A DNA stretch of 64,000 nucleotides from Centroberyx gerrardi (taxonomy: Eukaryota; Chordata; Actinopteri; Beryciformes; Berycidae): assembly GCF_048128805.1 (NCBI RefSeq), contig NC_136005.1, positions 17,184,760-17,248,759 of the forward strand, written 5' to 3'. Both the position numbers and the translations under genes were made by a program. The notes beneath the pieces were generated by a model. The model saw nothing but the letters and a program-made list of their open reading frames with translations, was not told the origin of the DNA and did no database searches. Of this stretch, positions 1 through 14,200 are shown one piece after another; within the stretch, counting starts at the first letter, position 1, and the number at the start of each line of letters is the position of its first letter.

Positions 1-618
1 CCAATTTCATGCATTCTAAGACTGGGTCTATGCAGGCCAACATGTATTATGTACTCAGCAGTTTACAGTGTAAGAGAGGAAGGAGAATTAGTATAGAATT
101 TATGCTTTCCATTGCCTCTTGTTTCAGTCCTGACTGGTCACAGCCAGCAGAGGCAAATACATCGCTAGGCCTCATCAGACTAGAGACATTTGACAAGTAG
201 ACAGGTCTGCTTGTCAAATGACAGGTCTGCTCGTCTCATGCCAACAGTGCCAGGTCGCTGTGGTTGCTCATCAGCCCACAATAATTCCATTTGAGGCTGG
301 GGAGAAAGGAGGGACAGATGCTGGTGCCTCCTGAATGGTCAGGATGTCCATATACATGGTAGCTAATGAGGCTTTCTCCTTGACATTATCGGCACAGAAT
401 CACACCTTCCTACCATGTAGAATACAAACACAGGCAGGTTGGCTCAACCCTGCACTGACATTTCAACATAGTGTTGTCACAGGTCCGTTTGTGTCCTGAC
501 TACGCACCTGTGTTTTTGTGGGTGTGCACTGTGTAATGTGCCCTCACAGATCTAAATCAGTCTGTGACTCATTAAAACAAACATCACTGTGGGTTGGTCA
601 GACCCACCCCACAAAGGG

Positions 619-622
<4 letters not shown>

Positions 623-662
<40 letters not shown>
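623..662. repeat. (GT)n microsatellite
   Basis: About 40 bp of uninterrupted GT dinucleotide within the sh3rf1 intron; no coding meaning. Confidence 0.95.
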
Positions 663-668
<6 letters not shown>

Positions 669-2381
669 ACTAGGTTCAAGTTGGGTACATTTGTCTCTAA
701 TCAGAATACTTATAATGGGATATGTGTGCAGATGTATGTCTGTAGTCAAAGTACTTATAGTGGGATGTGTGTGCGGAAAAACAGCATGTTATGGCTGACA
801 CCCCACCCCTCCACCCCTCAGTCTTCGTCAGCCCTCCTCTCTATTCAAGCCCACTTCAATAATTAATCACACGCTGTCAGCAGGAGAGACCCCACGCATG
901 TAGAGTAACTGAGAACGCAGTCTTTCAATATCGTGGTTTCCAAGTTTTCGTGCCACTGAATTTCTTCCAAAATAAAATGTAAATGATTTGTTTTGTGTCC
1001 TTATGGCATCTGTAGTATTAATTAGTATTACATGAACAAAAAGGGATATGTGGGAATGTGGGAACAGTCTTTCCCCAAGGATTTTTTCCAGCATGGTTTA
1101 CCTGTGACCGGATTCTGCACATGCGCTCTCACACACACACAATATTATTACAACTTAATAGTAAGCTACTTTTGTTTGTTAAATATGGAAACTTACCTTT
1201 AAGCATCATTTATTTTAAGAACCAAATTATTTAATCTCTCATCTTCCTGTCTCAGAAAGCTAGTACTTTTCCATGCTACATCACAGCTGTAGTAACAAAT
1301 ATTATGCCGTGGCCTGTGTGAAAATCCTAATGCATTCTGAATGGCTGATGGACTGTAATAGATAAATATAGGTCTAAATTCAAACATCATCTTTAAACAC
1401 ATTTTCCTCACATTTAAGGGAAACAATATCTCAAGTTGAACACAATATAGCCGAGATGTTTCTTGCGGAGGGAAATAGTTTGTACGCATTTAATGTTCAG
1501 CAGCCTAACCTGAAAAGATTGTACTTCAGTGACTAACTGACCAACTAGCTGGCAGACTAGAGACACAAGAGACATTTTGTTTAGAATGATCCAGTGTTAT
1601 ATTGACTGCAACAACGACGTTGTGCTTGGCTAGATATCAAGCCTTTGAAAAGCCATTTTGTATTTGGAAAATGGAAATGATTAAGAGTTTAGCTGTAGCA
1701 TGTAGGCATCGACGAACCATGAACCTTCTGTATCAGCCAAGTCAAGTGTCAATCCAGGCAGCACTCCAGTGTCCATCTGGCTACTGGTGGTATTCAGCTC
1801 ACCAGCCCAGAGCTGGCTCATTTTTCCTTTCTTTCAATATTTGGATCATATACTGATTTCAAATAAAATAGGCTAAACAAAATTAAAGATTTTCATTACA
1901 CATTTTGTGATCACAAAATCTTAAATTGCCATGGCAAGACACCACTAGACTACTTGCTGGATTTTTAATTTGTGGTTAACATCACCAATGTTTGGCTTGC
2001 TGTGAAACATGAACTCAAATGTATCACCCACTAAGTGCTTGTGTACTGAATGTTGTGTGCTGATCACAAACAACTGCAGTCTACAGAAAACTTCAATCAT
2101 GGCGTTTGACACTCCCAAATGAGTATGAACGCGTGAACACTTCCAAGTTGTTGCTTTAAGCTGTCAAGTCGTTTGGACAGTTATTCCTATATGACATGAA
2201 TGCTACATGATTCAACAAAAGATCTTTAATAGTTTAGCAGCACAAGGGATAGTTACTCCAGATCCTAAGGATTGGTAAATGCATACAAACACAGGGAGCT
2301 ACTGGATATGAGTAAGTGGGCTGTAGGAGACACAGCACATCATTAGAGAAGCCCGAAGGGTTGCACCACATTGTCTAAGAC

Positions 2382-2383
<2 letters not shown>

Positions 2384-2417
<34 letters not shown>
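2384..2417. repeat. (GT)n microsatellite
   Basis: About 34 bp of TG dinucleotide in the sh3rf1 intron, followed at about 2475 by a run of G. Confidence 0.95.
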
Positions 2418-2418
<1 letters not shown>

Positions 2419-5400
2419 ATGTATAAAGTTTTAGACTGCTTAATAAGCAAGTTTGTGTTGGACAGGAAACTCAAGGGGGGGGGGGGAGTAAGAGGATACT
2501 CTTTCAGATTTTACATTCTCTCCACACACACAAACCTGCAATTCAGTTTCACATATCAGCTCAGTTCCATTCTGTTTACCTCCAAATCACTGCTTGACAA
2601 ACAAACTCAACTATACACTTATATTTTGCCTGTTTCAAGAACCACTCCACAGTTTCCTCAGCTCTTCTGATTCCTGATTCCTACTGCCTTCCCTGCAGAT
2701 AAGTGTGTTATGGCCACCCACGGTGCAGGAGAGGTGGCTGTACAGTAATCCCATTCACATCGTCCTTATTAGAGCCCATATACATAATCATACATAATCA
2801 CCCATAATCGCTGCAAATCACAGTGGGCAACACTACATCCACCGAGCTCAGCACCGGATCACCCTGTGCCCCCTCACAGTTGGGAGAGGGATGTCACTCA
2901 GGGGACAAATGCAGATTAACTGCGCCCCTGGGCCCCAAAGCAAAACAGGAAACTTTTCCGCACACAGCAGAATAGCAAACACACGGCTCTCACAAGAAAG
3001 GAGAGAGATCTGAAGATTTAGAGAAAACTATGTACAAAAATATTTGACAGAATCATTCTTTTCCCCATCGCAGAAGCAGGACCAGGACCACTCATCTCTG
3101 TGAACCAGCAGCAAGGTGAGCCAGAGGCTGCTGTTGGACACATCCAGAGCCAGTAATAGTCCTGGGGCCAGAGGTCAAACAACTGAAAACGAAACTCCCA
3201 GCAAATCATGATTCAGCCTCAGGGATGGGAACTGAACACTTAACATGCCAGCAGACCAATGGCCCATGGATGACCAATCCTGGCCCACCAATCACAACAA
3301 GGGGTCAGAGGTCAAATTGCTCTGCTAAAGCCGGGTAGGTATGAGGGGCACCTTGGGAATAGAGGTGGGGCACCATGGTGGACATGTTGTCAAACAGCTG
3401 ACAAAACAGTCAAAGAATCAATTCCACTGAAAACAGACAGAAATCAATTTAGTGTCAATACATACCACTCAGGCCTGGATAGTAGTTGTGCTAAAATTAC
3501 TGAGAATTACCAAGAATGTGCACTTATGCATTGTTATTATATCGCACTGTATATTTAGTGGTGATGACAGGTGTGCTCAAACTGGGCTGTAAAATAAATT
3601 GTTGACGACAGTTGGCCCATGAAGCCGTGTTTTATCAAGAAACCTTGGCCATTGGACCACACACATACAAGGAGTGGTAAAGAAAGGCTTTCGTTGGCCA
3701 CCACAGGTGTGATAGCACTGAGGTAAAGAGGAGGTCATGGCTGCTTCCCCTACTGTTGTCATGCCGACAGACTTGGCAGGAGATGGGACATGTGGATGGA
3801 AGAAGTGGGGGGTGGGGTTGGGGGATGATGGGGTGGGGGATGCTGTGGGGGGGGGGGGGCATGGCAAATGTGGCATTTTGGCTAGTTGGACCACCCAGAG
3901 TTGTAGTGTTAAAACAACTGGGAATAACAACCAACATTAACACACCTTCATGAACAAAACATAAACACTGAGGTTAAATGTGATCTCCAGTACACAGAAG
4001 GAGTTAGGAAATTGGATTTTTACACTCCACAGCAATTATCCACGAAAAGATGGTCTGATCCCTAGCACTTTGTGTGAATATGAAAGGGTGTCTTCCACCA
4101 AGACACAGCTGCTGCAGGTGAGTCTGCCCTGGGGCTTTCAGGTGCACAGGCGCGCCACTGCCTGCGTGGCTATCAACACACCTAGAGACTTAATTCATAT
4201 TACAGACAGACACTGACATCTCCTGTCCTACCAAATCACATCAGGTCAACCTACATTCGCTTACCAAGTAGAGCTTAGCATATCTGACACCAAAGGACAG
4301 ACAGAAAATACACGTAAACGTGTGTGGATACTCATAGAGGAAGGTCTACTGAAGGAGGTGAATGTGATGTGAGCTGGCAGGTGGGGCGAGACTAGACAAG
4401 CCCAATGTTTAGAGGAGAAACAGTGACCTGCGACTACTCATGGCATTCCTCAGAGACAAACACACACTAACACATATTCACACAAAACACCCTACCCTGT
4501 CTGGGGAAAGAGGTTAAAAGGAGATTCAACAAAACAAGCAGTTCTTGTATGTGTCTGGGCAAGAAAATCTTAAAAGCTCAAAAAAGACAGACACACACAC
4601 ACCCTTCACCAGGGGACCAGTGTTACCCTATAATGAGGAGGCAACCATGACTGCACCTTAATCACATGATTAGGTCTTTTGATCTTCTCCTCGGGAATTA
4701 TGTAAACCCAAGTGTGGAGTATAGTAATTCCCACAGCATAACCAACCACTTGCACTCTGCTCATGGTATATTTTCCAATCTTTTCAAATGGCAAGTAGGC
4801 TAAATCTCTGAGGGCCATCCACCACACTGGAGGGCAATTGTTAATGAGGGAAATAGTTTAATACCCCAGTTGGAAGAAATGAAATTTCTCTGATAAAGAA
4901 AAAAAACGTGTCCTGCAGAACTATCCTATGCTTTTTGATTTTGATTGTATCAATATTGATAAGGGGTTAGCACAAAATTACAGTCCACAATTCTTCCACA
5001 TGTGCAACATTCTGCACTCTGCATTTTGCTCCATTCGCAAGTTTGTAGGTGCAAATCATTCATTGTCTCCCCATTTTCAAGTTAAAATTAGTTGACATTA
5101 AAACAGTTCATTCAAACGCTTGCAGTTTAAAAATATCATATACACTCTGACATTGAATAATTGCGGTCGTTTATGGGATGCAGACTGAGCAGTGTCTACT
5201 GTTATATATAAGGTAGGTCGCACGTCAAACTATAATATCCATAAAATATGCTGCCTATTTGCTAGGAACAAATGTTCCTGCTGTGCTAAGCAATATGCTC
5301 TTTCACTCACTCACAAGTGAGTTTATGTATGGATAGGCATGTAAAAATACATAGCAGCAAGCATAGACACAAACACACTAGTGGCAGCACAAAATAACAA

Positions 5401-7146
5401 GTGTTTTGTTTCCCAGAATGAGAGTCAGCAGTCAGCAGTAAGAGGAGAACAGGGAGCGGTGCCGACTCACTGTCTAATCAACTCTAATCTCATTAGACCT
5501 TTAACAGGCTCCAGCCTGGCTTTAGACGGCAAGGAGGAGGGAGGCACATTGCAGATATATGGAAAAAATACAGGTTATGTCAGTGTCTCATAATAGAACA
5601 TTATAGGTGGCTCAAAAAACCCTGACATGCAATGTCCAGAGGGTCATGGCTCCTTCTGGACCTCCATGGGAAATACAGAGGAGGCAAGAGAAAAGTGTGA
5701 GAGTGTTGAGAGAGCAGGAATGAATAGACCTAAGCCCTCATGAAAAATTCCCAGTGGAAAGCAGTAAGTATGTGTTTGCCAGTATGTGGGCAGAGTGAGG
5801 GTGTAATGAAGGGGTTCTGTCACACAGGCAGAGGTCAGCCAGACGGCCAAGGGAAAGGCTCAAACAACAATATGATGTCATCAAAGAGGGCCAGCGTGAC
5901 TCATCGACCTCAGACGAGGGAGGAGCACAAGAATTTTAATGAGATACCTCTACATGAGGAACCCATAAACAACATTCCTTCTCTCTGAAGAAATAAATCA
6001 ACTACAAAGAGATAGAACAAAAACCTAGGCCAAGACATTTATCAAAAAAACAACTTAGAAACAAAGTACTTGGCCATTTCTTAAGCATAACAGGAAATTA
6101 GAAAGAACTTCGTTCAATCAGCGGCAAATAATGCAAATTAATGGGCTATGTTTTGCTTTCTGTTTGTCTGAAACAATTCAATGGATATGGAGGTAATGAG
6201 AAATAAGAGCAGGAAGATAGGAAGGAGCTATAGGAGAGCGAGGGGCCTATAAAAGAAAAAAGCCTTCCCTTGTATCAAGCCCTCATTACCACAGAGGAGA
6301 CAATGGCCTAATTACATCCCCAAGAGCTCAGGAGAGAATAGTGTCTCATTTCCTGTCAACTAAACACAAAAAGACAGACAGGAAAGTATATGTGCACACA
6401 TATACATACCCTCGCACCCCATAAGTAGTTGTGTAAAGCTATTATTGTTAATTACAGCCTTATTATACAGGCATTATTGTACGTATTAGGCTTCTAAATG
6501 TAACCTAAAATCTACAGTGTGGCTAATGGACAACACCATCAATGATGAACACACTAAAGCTTTTATGACAAACTCTGCAGAGCCATTATCATAAAAGCAG
6601 CTATATTTTAAGTCTTTGGAAGTACAGGCTTAACTCTTCAGAGGACTAGAATGATAACTGAAGACATTCAAGGAAACCTCTAATTCTTTTCTTCCCCCTC
6701 GTTGGCTCCGATCCCCCCGACTGCCATGACTCCTGAACTCTGACATTTGGCTTCCAGACAGTTCCAATGGCTTTACTCGCTTGCACGCAAAAATGCCACT
6801 AAGCTATCTGTTCTCAATCTGTGTGAACAAAATACGGTGTTGTATGAGTCAACAAGGGCGAAAGGAAGACAAAACATCCATGTAACGTGAGCAGTATGGA
6901 GGTGAGTCATCACCCTGAATGTGAAGCGCCACACAGCCATAGCTCTACATTCAAGACAAGTCTTTTCATTCCCCTCATCAAAGAAATGCCACGGCACAGA
7001 GTGTCACACAACTGGTTGACTGCTAGAAGCCTGGAGAGGGGCAGGGAGCTGACTGTGCAAGGTTACCCACTCAACATTTGTCCCTTTTGGTCCTGACACC
7101 TTTACTTAGCACTCGTCACCTTCTGTTACTGGTGGAGTCCAACCAC

Positions 7147-7251
<105 letters not shown>

Positions 7252-8211
7252 CTTGGTCACTCCACGCGTGTCGATCAGTCAGTAAGATCAGAGGGGAGCC
7301 GAAACAAAACCCTGTTGCGAAACTGTCGGCCAGGCCCCACCCCTCTCCCCTCCCAACCATTCTTTGGCCAGATAAGAATTGGAGGGGGAGCTGGGGTTGA
7401 GCTGGGGCTGTACTGGGGCGCTGCACTGGAGGACCTGGTTCAAGCCTTGGGATGCACCAAAAACAGAGGGACAGACTACGGACAATAGGAAAGTGGGAGT
7501 GAGGGAGTCACCCAGGGGCAGTGAGGCGAACGGTCCCCAAGGAGCTGCACTCTGGCACTGGCCAGAGATCAGACTGGGCCATCAACCAGAGCTTTGATCT
7601 CTGCCTTTTATGTTCTGAAAATGTTCCACCTGCACAGCCGAGTCTTTTCCTGTTCTCCCTCTCATCAGCAGAATGCCTTTGGACAGCAGAAAAGACTTGA
7701 GAGACGTTACAAGTCCAGGACATGACATGCTACAACAGAGTTGGAACTGCAGAGATAATCAGAATCAGAAACAGCTTTTGAATACACTTCACAATTCTGC
7801 ACACTCAGAAAACACTTTGATAGACTGTGTGTGTTTGTATATGGGTTGTGAAGAGCGGGGCTTATAAAGCATTGTGTCTTCCATGCCTAGACTAAGGAAT
7901 CAGGATCAACTGTCAATCCTAAAAACACAGAGGGGTCAAATAATGGAGTAGCATGCCCATCTCTTTCTGTCCAACAAATAGGCTTTTCAGAACAGAGGGG
8001 AATTCCACTATGCACAAACTCCTTTGAAAAAGCACAAACCCTCTGAAGTGATACTATGGTAAATGAGGCAGGTCCCCCAGTAGCAATTTACAGCAAAGTC
8101 TCTGATCTTCGTACCTGCATGGTTAGGCAGATACATTATCAGTGCATTGACATTCCAATGATTCTACGCAGAACCTTGACATCTTTTCATCTACCCTACC
8201 CTTTGTGTAGG

Positions 8212-8450
8212 CCAGAGTTGCTCAAAGAGGGGCCCATGGGTCAATTTTTTTTGGCCCAGCGAAGGGTTCCAAGGTGTAAAGATGCGGAAGCAATACAGTC
8301 AAATAGTATCTGAAGTGTGATTTTGAGAAATCTACTGCATGGAATAATAACAATCTTGATGATGCAAGGCTTAAGAAGCTATCATTTACTGATTTTCTGG
8401 TCTGCCCCCCATATTATGTTTCCATGCCAAAAAGTCTGGGCAGCTCTGCT
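8212..8450. mobile_element. Probable hAT-like MITE (degenerate terminal inverted repeats)
   Basis: The left end reads CCAGAGTTGCTCAAAGA. The reverse complement of the right end reads GCAGAGCTGCCCAGACT, a match of about 12 in 17. Both ends have the CAGxGxTGCxCA form typical of short hAT non-autonomous elements in fish. No target duplication is clear, and there is no coding capacity. Confidence 0.4.
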
Positions 8451-9471
8451 ATAGAGTTTCAGAAAAGGTAGCACATTCACACGCAACAAGGATAATTTTG
8501 ACTTTCATGTCTAGTACACAGCAGTAAGCGCACACGATACAACTGGCCACGGAAACACTTATTAATCTAGCTATCAATGATTTTCAAAACCAACAACTTG
8601 GAACACGTGGCCAAAAAAACAATTACAAGAAGAGGCGTGTGTGTATTGACTTTCCCAGAGAGAAGTGTAAATAATAGAGAAAAAACAACAGGATTTGTTA
8701 TTTGTACAATAAATGGCATTAAAACAGCACAAAACACCAAAGCAAGCACTGTCATGACAACTATCTGGCGGCATCAGCACCTGGTTTCATCTTACATGTG
8801 GTGGTTCTGCATAACCATTAATGGCAAAACACCAACAATTCATATCAACCTGTCTTTTCTCTTGGGCTTCTGAAAGGAGGAATCTGAGGTGGTAATTCCC
8901 ATTTCCCCCTCAGTAAAAGCATTTTCTCTCATCTGCGTAAATTTTCCTGGAAAGACAAAAGCTTGTTGCATTTTACTATTTGCTTCTGCGTTTCTAACTA
9001 TACCTTATGACTAATCTCAGTGCTGCAGCATAATACAACTACAACCCCACCCTGCATTTCTCACATACATTCACAAGCAACACTACAGCAGGAACCTCAG
9101 AGTACAAGAAAGACTCTTGGCATATGGCAATGTCAGCAACTAAGAAAACACAGAGAACCCTCCTTACAGGCTGAAGCCTGGCTGCAATCGGCACACAGGG
9201 TAGAACCATTTGTTGGCTCAACTATAAACTGTTCTCAATCACTGCTGTTTGTAATGCTGGGCTGCTAGTCAGCTGGCTGGCTTTGGGATCACCATGATAA
9301 CTGTTAATCCGCAGCAAAGATTAGAGAGCCAGTAATGCAACATGCTGTTTTCAATCCATACAGATTTTCTCTGTTTTGTTTCAGCTTGACCCTAACCATG
9401 GGAAACACAGATTCATGCTCACTGAGCCATATTCAACCATGCGGAGCATCAGCCAGGCCGAGCATACTAAC

Positions 9472-9978
9472 CCGGACAAGGGTGCTCTTGGCCTGAGCTC
9501 GCTGGGGTTGTGCTCCTGGGGCGCCCTGGTCCCTGGATCCACTGCCCTGTGCTCTGGCCCCAGCTCCAGAAGTACCGTTGGTGCAGACTCCTGCACCAGG
9601 ACCAGCCCTCCGAGGCCTCTGCTTGATGCCGTCCAGCAGGCGCACCAGGAGGATGTTGCTGGGCAGTTCGTCCACGGCGCACTCCACCAGTGTCCGGCAC
9701 TCTGGGCAGCGCAGCTCTCCACGAGAGCCTAGGATGCCTTGGAGACATCGGCGGCAGAAGGTGTGCTGACAGGGAAGAACCTTTGCTGAGGCATCTAGCC
9801 GCTCCAGACAAACGGGGCACTCGAGCAAGTCCAACAGCACAGACTCATCCATTCTCTGTGTGTTCTGCCTCTACTTCAGCAGAAAAAACATGCTGCTGAT
9901 AAGGTTTTTGTTTGGAAGCAGGACCAGCACTGTCACGTCACTCCCATGCCTCGGCTATGGCCATGGCGTCTGCATTAT
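9472..9978 (-). CDS. sh3rf1: SH3RF1/POSH, first coding exon (RING finger) with 5' UTR; gene continues off the left edge
   Basis: This exon encodes the N terminus of the RING E3 ubiquitin ligase and JNK-pathway scaffold SH3RF1 (POSH). The ATG is at 9852 and coding runs down to 9472 (127 codons, phase 0), where the donor GTTAGT follows. The exon starts at about 9978 after a TTTTACAG acceptor, so 9853-9978 is 5' UTR. The protein opens [20 protein letters not shown] and carries a C3HC4 RING: C12, C15, C28, H30, C33, C36, C49, C52. It then reads [19 protein letters not shown], as in the vertebrate family, followed by a variable Gly/Ala/Gln-rich linker ending STLVR. In orthologues the first SH3 domain follows, and those exons lie beyond position 1. 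SH3RF3 has a similar RING, but the adjacency to nek1 favours SH3RF1. Open frames in other phases across 9376-9899 are shadows of this exon. Confidence 0.95.
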
Positions 9979-11008
9979 CTGTAAAAGAGGGTTAAGATAT
10001 GCAAATCGCTCAGCTGTAAACACAAGAAATAGGTCATGGTATTCATTCAACAGACAGCACATATGGCTGAAGAAATCGTGTAGTGTTGCTTCATTTGTTG
10101 AGCATGAGAAATAGCCTATTCAATTTCATTTGCAACACTGGAACATTACAAAGTTCTGTCCTGTTAAGTCATATGTCACATCTAAAACTGTAGCTTAAAG
10201 GCGAGCTGACAACACTGGTAAAACACAAAATCAGGCTGCCCTATTTCCTTTCACGGGATCAACGATTGTGGCAATGAAATTCAAGTTTATCGAATCTAGT
10301 CCACAGTTCAGTTAAGGATACATCTCGACGCTGTGGTTTTGTATGTATGATTTTTGTATGGTCAACATAGCATAAGCGCGACCAAAGAGAGAAAGATGCA
10401 GCAACAGGGCAAGAGTGAAAGCCTGTGATTTGCCTCTGAACAGCGAAGACATGAAGAGGATTTTATTACGACTACAGCCAACTGTCTGCTTATTTTGTCA
10501 GCAATCTGAAGCAATGTTACAGTTAAGAACATCCTGACGTCCTTGTTCGGGACTATACGGATGTAGCTTAGATTAATGTCAAATGCTGACATGTTAATGG
10601 AAAACTAGCTGCAATTTCGGTAAGAAAATCCAAATGGCGTATTCTTGAAGCTTGTACAGCAACGGCATACTAAGGAAAATAATGTCAACATTATGTAATA
10701 CTTCATAACAGTGGATATCACATGCATTGTTAGTTACATTACTTTTTATGACAGGAATACTCAGCACACCAACGTTTTCTAAGAGGCCGTTAGTTAACAT
10801 TACAAGTTTGCAAATTAACGTTAGTTAGCCAAGATCACTCGCTAGCAAAGCGGCTAACGGGCTACTTTAATATTGCCGTCTTAAAAGTGACTTAGAAGTT
10901 TTTACAACGCTTGAAACTGACAAAAATGTTTCTTATGATTGTCCGTACGCCACGTAATGTATCTACAAGTTTAAAGCTCATTCGCCCACGAAATACAATG
11001 TAGCTTAC

Positions 11009-11210
11009 CTCTTCCAAAACAGGACTCCTCCTCTTCTTGCCCTGTATCTGCCAATTGCTGCCTTCTTGCTACTTGTTAGCAAGCTAGCTGGAATGTACTG
11101 GCCACTTAACTAGTATTCAGCTGACAAATACTGTTGTTCTCCCACGGTAGTTTTAGTTTAGATGCAGAAGACGTGTAGTTACATGTAGCTGTAAGAGAGA
11201 CTTATATACA
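11009..11210 (-). promoter_or_regulatory. sh3rf1: Probable non-coding exon 1 and promoter side of sh3rf1
   Basis: On the minus strand a good donor (GGAAGAG then GTAAGCTA) ends an exon at 11009, about 1 kb upstream of the acceptor at 9978 that opens the RING exon. No long frame is open here, so it would be a 5' UTR exon. The transcription start is not visible as a clear core element; the right limit of about 11210 is a guess from the change in base composition. Many GCTAGC/GTTAGC words lie on both sides of the donor. Confidence 0.45.
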
Positions 11211-14200
11211 AGTTAACATGAAAAAGGCAGAGACGGGAAAACTGAACTCTGGCTGCCGTCCGCATCTAGCGCCATGACGAGTGCTAGTACTACTAGACTG
11301 TGTTGGTGGAAACAAGCAGAAAGGGGGAGGGTGTACGTGGGCTTCAGGGGCTGTCGGAAATATTGGAATGATTGGTTGAGTACACGTGAACGACCAACAA
11401 AATACCAGAGTTGCCGAGATGTGGCGTTTAGGGGCGAAGAATATTGTACAGTGACAACAGTTGATCGCAAAAGTGATGAAATATACAACATTTGACTAAG
11501 AAATCAATTAAACTTCAATTACATGCCTGACATGCATTTTTTCTCTTCATTCTCGCACTGTAGCTGAAAGTGTCTCTCTGCCACTTGAGTTCTAATATAA
11601 AACAACAGTCATCAGAAAAAATAACTATTTTTGTTACAATGTCCATATATTGTCATTTTTTCTACCAAAAGTACCTGAACGCGCGACAAATCGTATTTAC
11701 GACTTTTAGCTTGGAAAGTAGGAGCTTACGAGGCGCGCTGGAAGGCAGCATCTCCCCTCGTCTGGAGGGCGTGAATCGTCTAATGATGTGTCAAAAAAAC
11801 TTGCAACATCAGTCCCAGTCGAAGTGAAAAATAACATGTTTTTCGTCCTTATTTAGCTACCTCTATTTAGTTATTAAATGGCTAGCTGAAAACTAGCACA
11901 CTCATGCAACTCCCGCTATTTTTTTATTATCATTATCACCAAAATATTAATCTAACTACTACTACATTCTCTCAATTAGTCTACAACTTAAAACCTCCAT
12001 GTACTAGGTGATGTGCGGACGCATTTCTTTTTAATATTTTGTGATTTTTTAGATTATTATCTTTATTCTTAATTTCCCCCATATAATTGAGTGACGGAGA
12101 GGGGAATAGGGGCATCTGGTGGTCAAATTTCAAGCTGAAGCAAGTAAACTTATCTTTCCAGATAGCCCGCACATTTTCTCCTGGAGATTTTCTTTTCTAG
12201 TCTAGGTGAAGATACGCCCTAACAAACTGTAATGCGAATGTGACATGTATGTGCACACTACTACAGTACTTATAGCCCCTGGTAATAACAGCTGGCTGAC
12301 AACATTTCAAGCTGTTGTGGCAGCTACAGTAGTAGTGAAAGTAGAAATTTTGGTTTTGTGTTTCATAAAATCACAGAGCAGCTATGAACAACCATAGTTT
12401 AGAATGCCTCATCACACTATATCAAAATGTGAATACCCTTTTTTTATTTTGAAAATGCTCCTTATATTGAAAATGTGCCCTGCTGTGGACTAGAATATAA
12501 ATGACTTTTTCTTGAAACAAAAGCAAACTGATGGACCTGTCAAACAGATATAAATATAGAAAAAGAGGGGAGGCAGACAGAGAAAGAGAAGGCGCTGCTT
12601 TTATTACAAAGAATACATTAAAGACAGACCTTTGACCCCTAAGAACCTTAACAGCAAAGGCACAGCAACAAAACTACTTGAGGGAGAGGAGAGGCAATGA
12701 GACACTGCAAAATAATAAAAATGAGATTTATTTTTATCTCGTTTGGAGGACACTGCATATTGAGCAAGAGGGGGAGAGATGAAGGAGAGGAAGAAAAGAG
12801 CAATAAAGAAGGAGATTTATGTGGAGGTGGCCCTCTTCTGTCACCAGTGATCCCATGGGAGCTGGCAGGAGCCCTCAGGTCATATTTCCTCACTGTGAAG
12901 AGACACTGCTCCGCCCCCCCGCAACCTCGACTGAGACAATGGCCCCTGCCCTCCTTTCCTGCATGAACCCTGTGCATTACCCACAATCATCTTGCACACA
13001 TTCAGCCTGTGTTTTGTGAAAGCCTATAGTAGGAGTTATTTTCAGCGATATAGAAAGGGGTGATTTGTAGACCATGAAAGGCAATAATCATTCACAATGG
13101 CCGCACCTGAGGACAAAAAAATAGTTCACTTCACACACACGCACATACACAGATGATGGAGGAGACAGCTGTGTTATTGCCTATAAAAGGGGAAGAGGAA
13201 AGCAGGAGAGGACAGGACAAGACATATGTCCCATTTTCCCCTGAAGGGATAAACCCTGGACCTGACAGCGGTAATGCCCTCTCTTGTACGGTGCAGTGCA
13301 GTAAAAAATCCCCTCAAGAAGCATAGTATTGAAATGTAGCCAATACTAGAACAAAATATGATGAACATTTTGAAAAACCAATTTGTCTTGCATATTACAG
13401 GGCTGATTTATATTGTGTGTCATTTCTGTTCACAATGACAAGGTGACAACACTACGTAAACCACATAAAAAAAAAGAATTGATGGCTTAATTGAAACCAG
13501 ACAAAAATCTCCTGGGCTTAATACATTATTAAGAACAGGACACTCAGTTGCAGTGATCTCCATTTATATTGCTCTGATAAGGCTTTTAAACTTACTATCT
13601 CAGCCTGAGGCAAACTGCTTTCCAATTAGATTAGGGAACATAGCTGAATGTCAATGAATGCTGCCTGATAATGGTTGAGTGCGTATACGTCTCTGCGGGG
13701 CAATTTTTCCTTTGAGAGCTGAGATCAAGCCAACACAGGCCTTATGGAAAATTCAAACCGAGAATTGAATTAATTCCATCCGAAGTATAATGTCAACCCG
13801 AGAAATGGGGTGGGACAGTATGAGACAGTAACCTATTAGCCGTAATCCATTTCTGACCTGTCTCCTGTGATCACCCGCTCTAATTTTAGTGCAGTTGTAA
13901 AGTCCCTTCACAGGAATAATCTGATTAAACTGGAGAATTTATGGACAAAGCATTGAAGGGAAAAGTTTCATTCAATGCTAAGAATACAGGTTTAATTACG
14001 CTTACCTTAATTTATTTGATTCCTTTGAGTTCCAACCAGTAAACACCAATAGGCCCAGGAAAACAATTGGATTTACTAAAAGTAAAGCCCAACCCTTGAT
14101 GCTTTAACACATCAGTTATTGGTTTATACAGATTAATGAGTGGCAGGATTTTCTGAAGGCAGATTCTGCAGGAAACTTTATAATCCCACTGTAATTTAAA

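Noticed and set aside
594..866. 90-codon frame with a poly-Cys-Val run
   Set aside because: Product of the (GT)n microsatellite in the sh3rf1 intron.
3018..3209. Minus-strand frame MICWEFRFQLFDLWPQ... considered as an sh3rf1 exon
   Set aside because: No SH3 pattern (ALYDY, WxxG, GxxPxNYV) and no matching splice phase to the RING exon.
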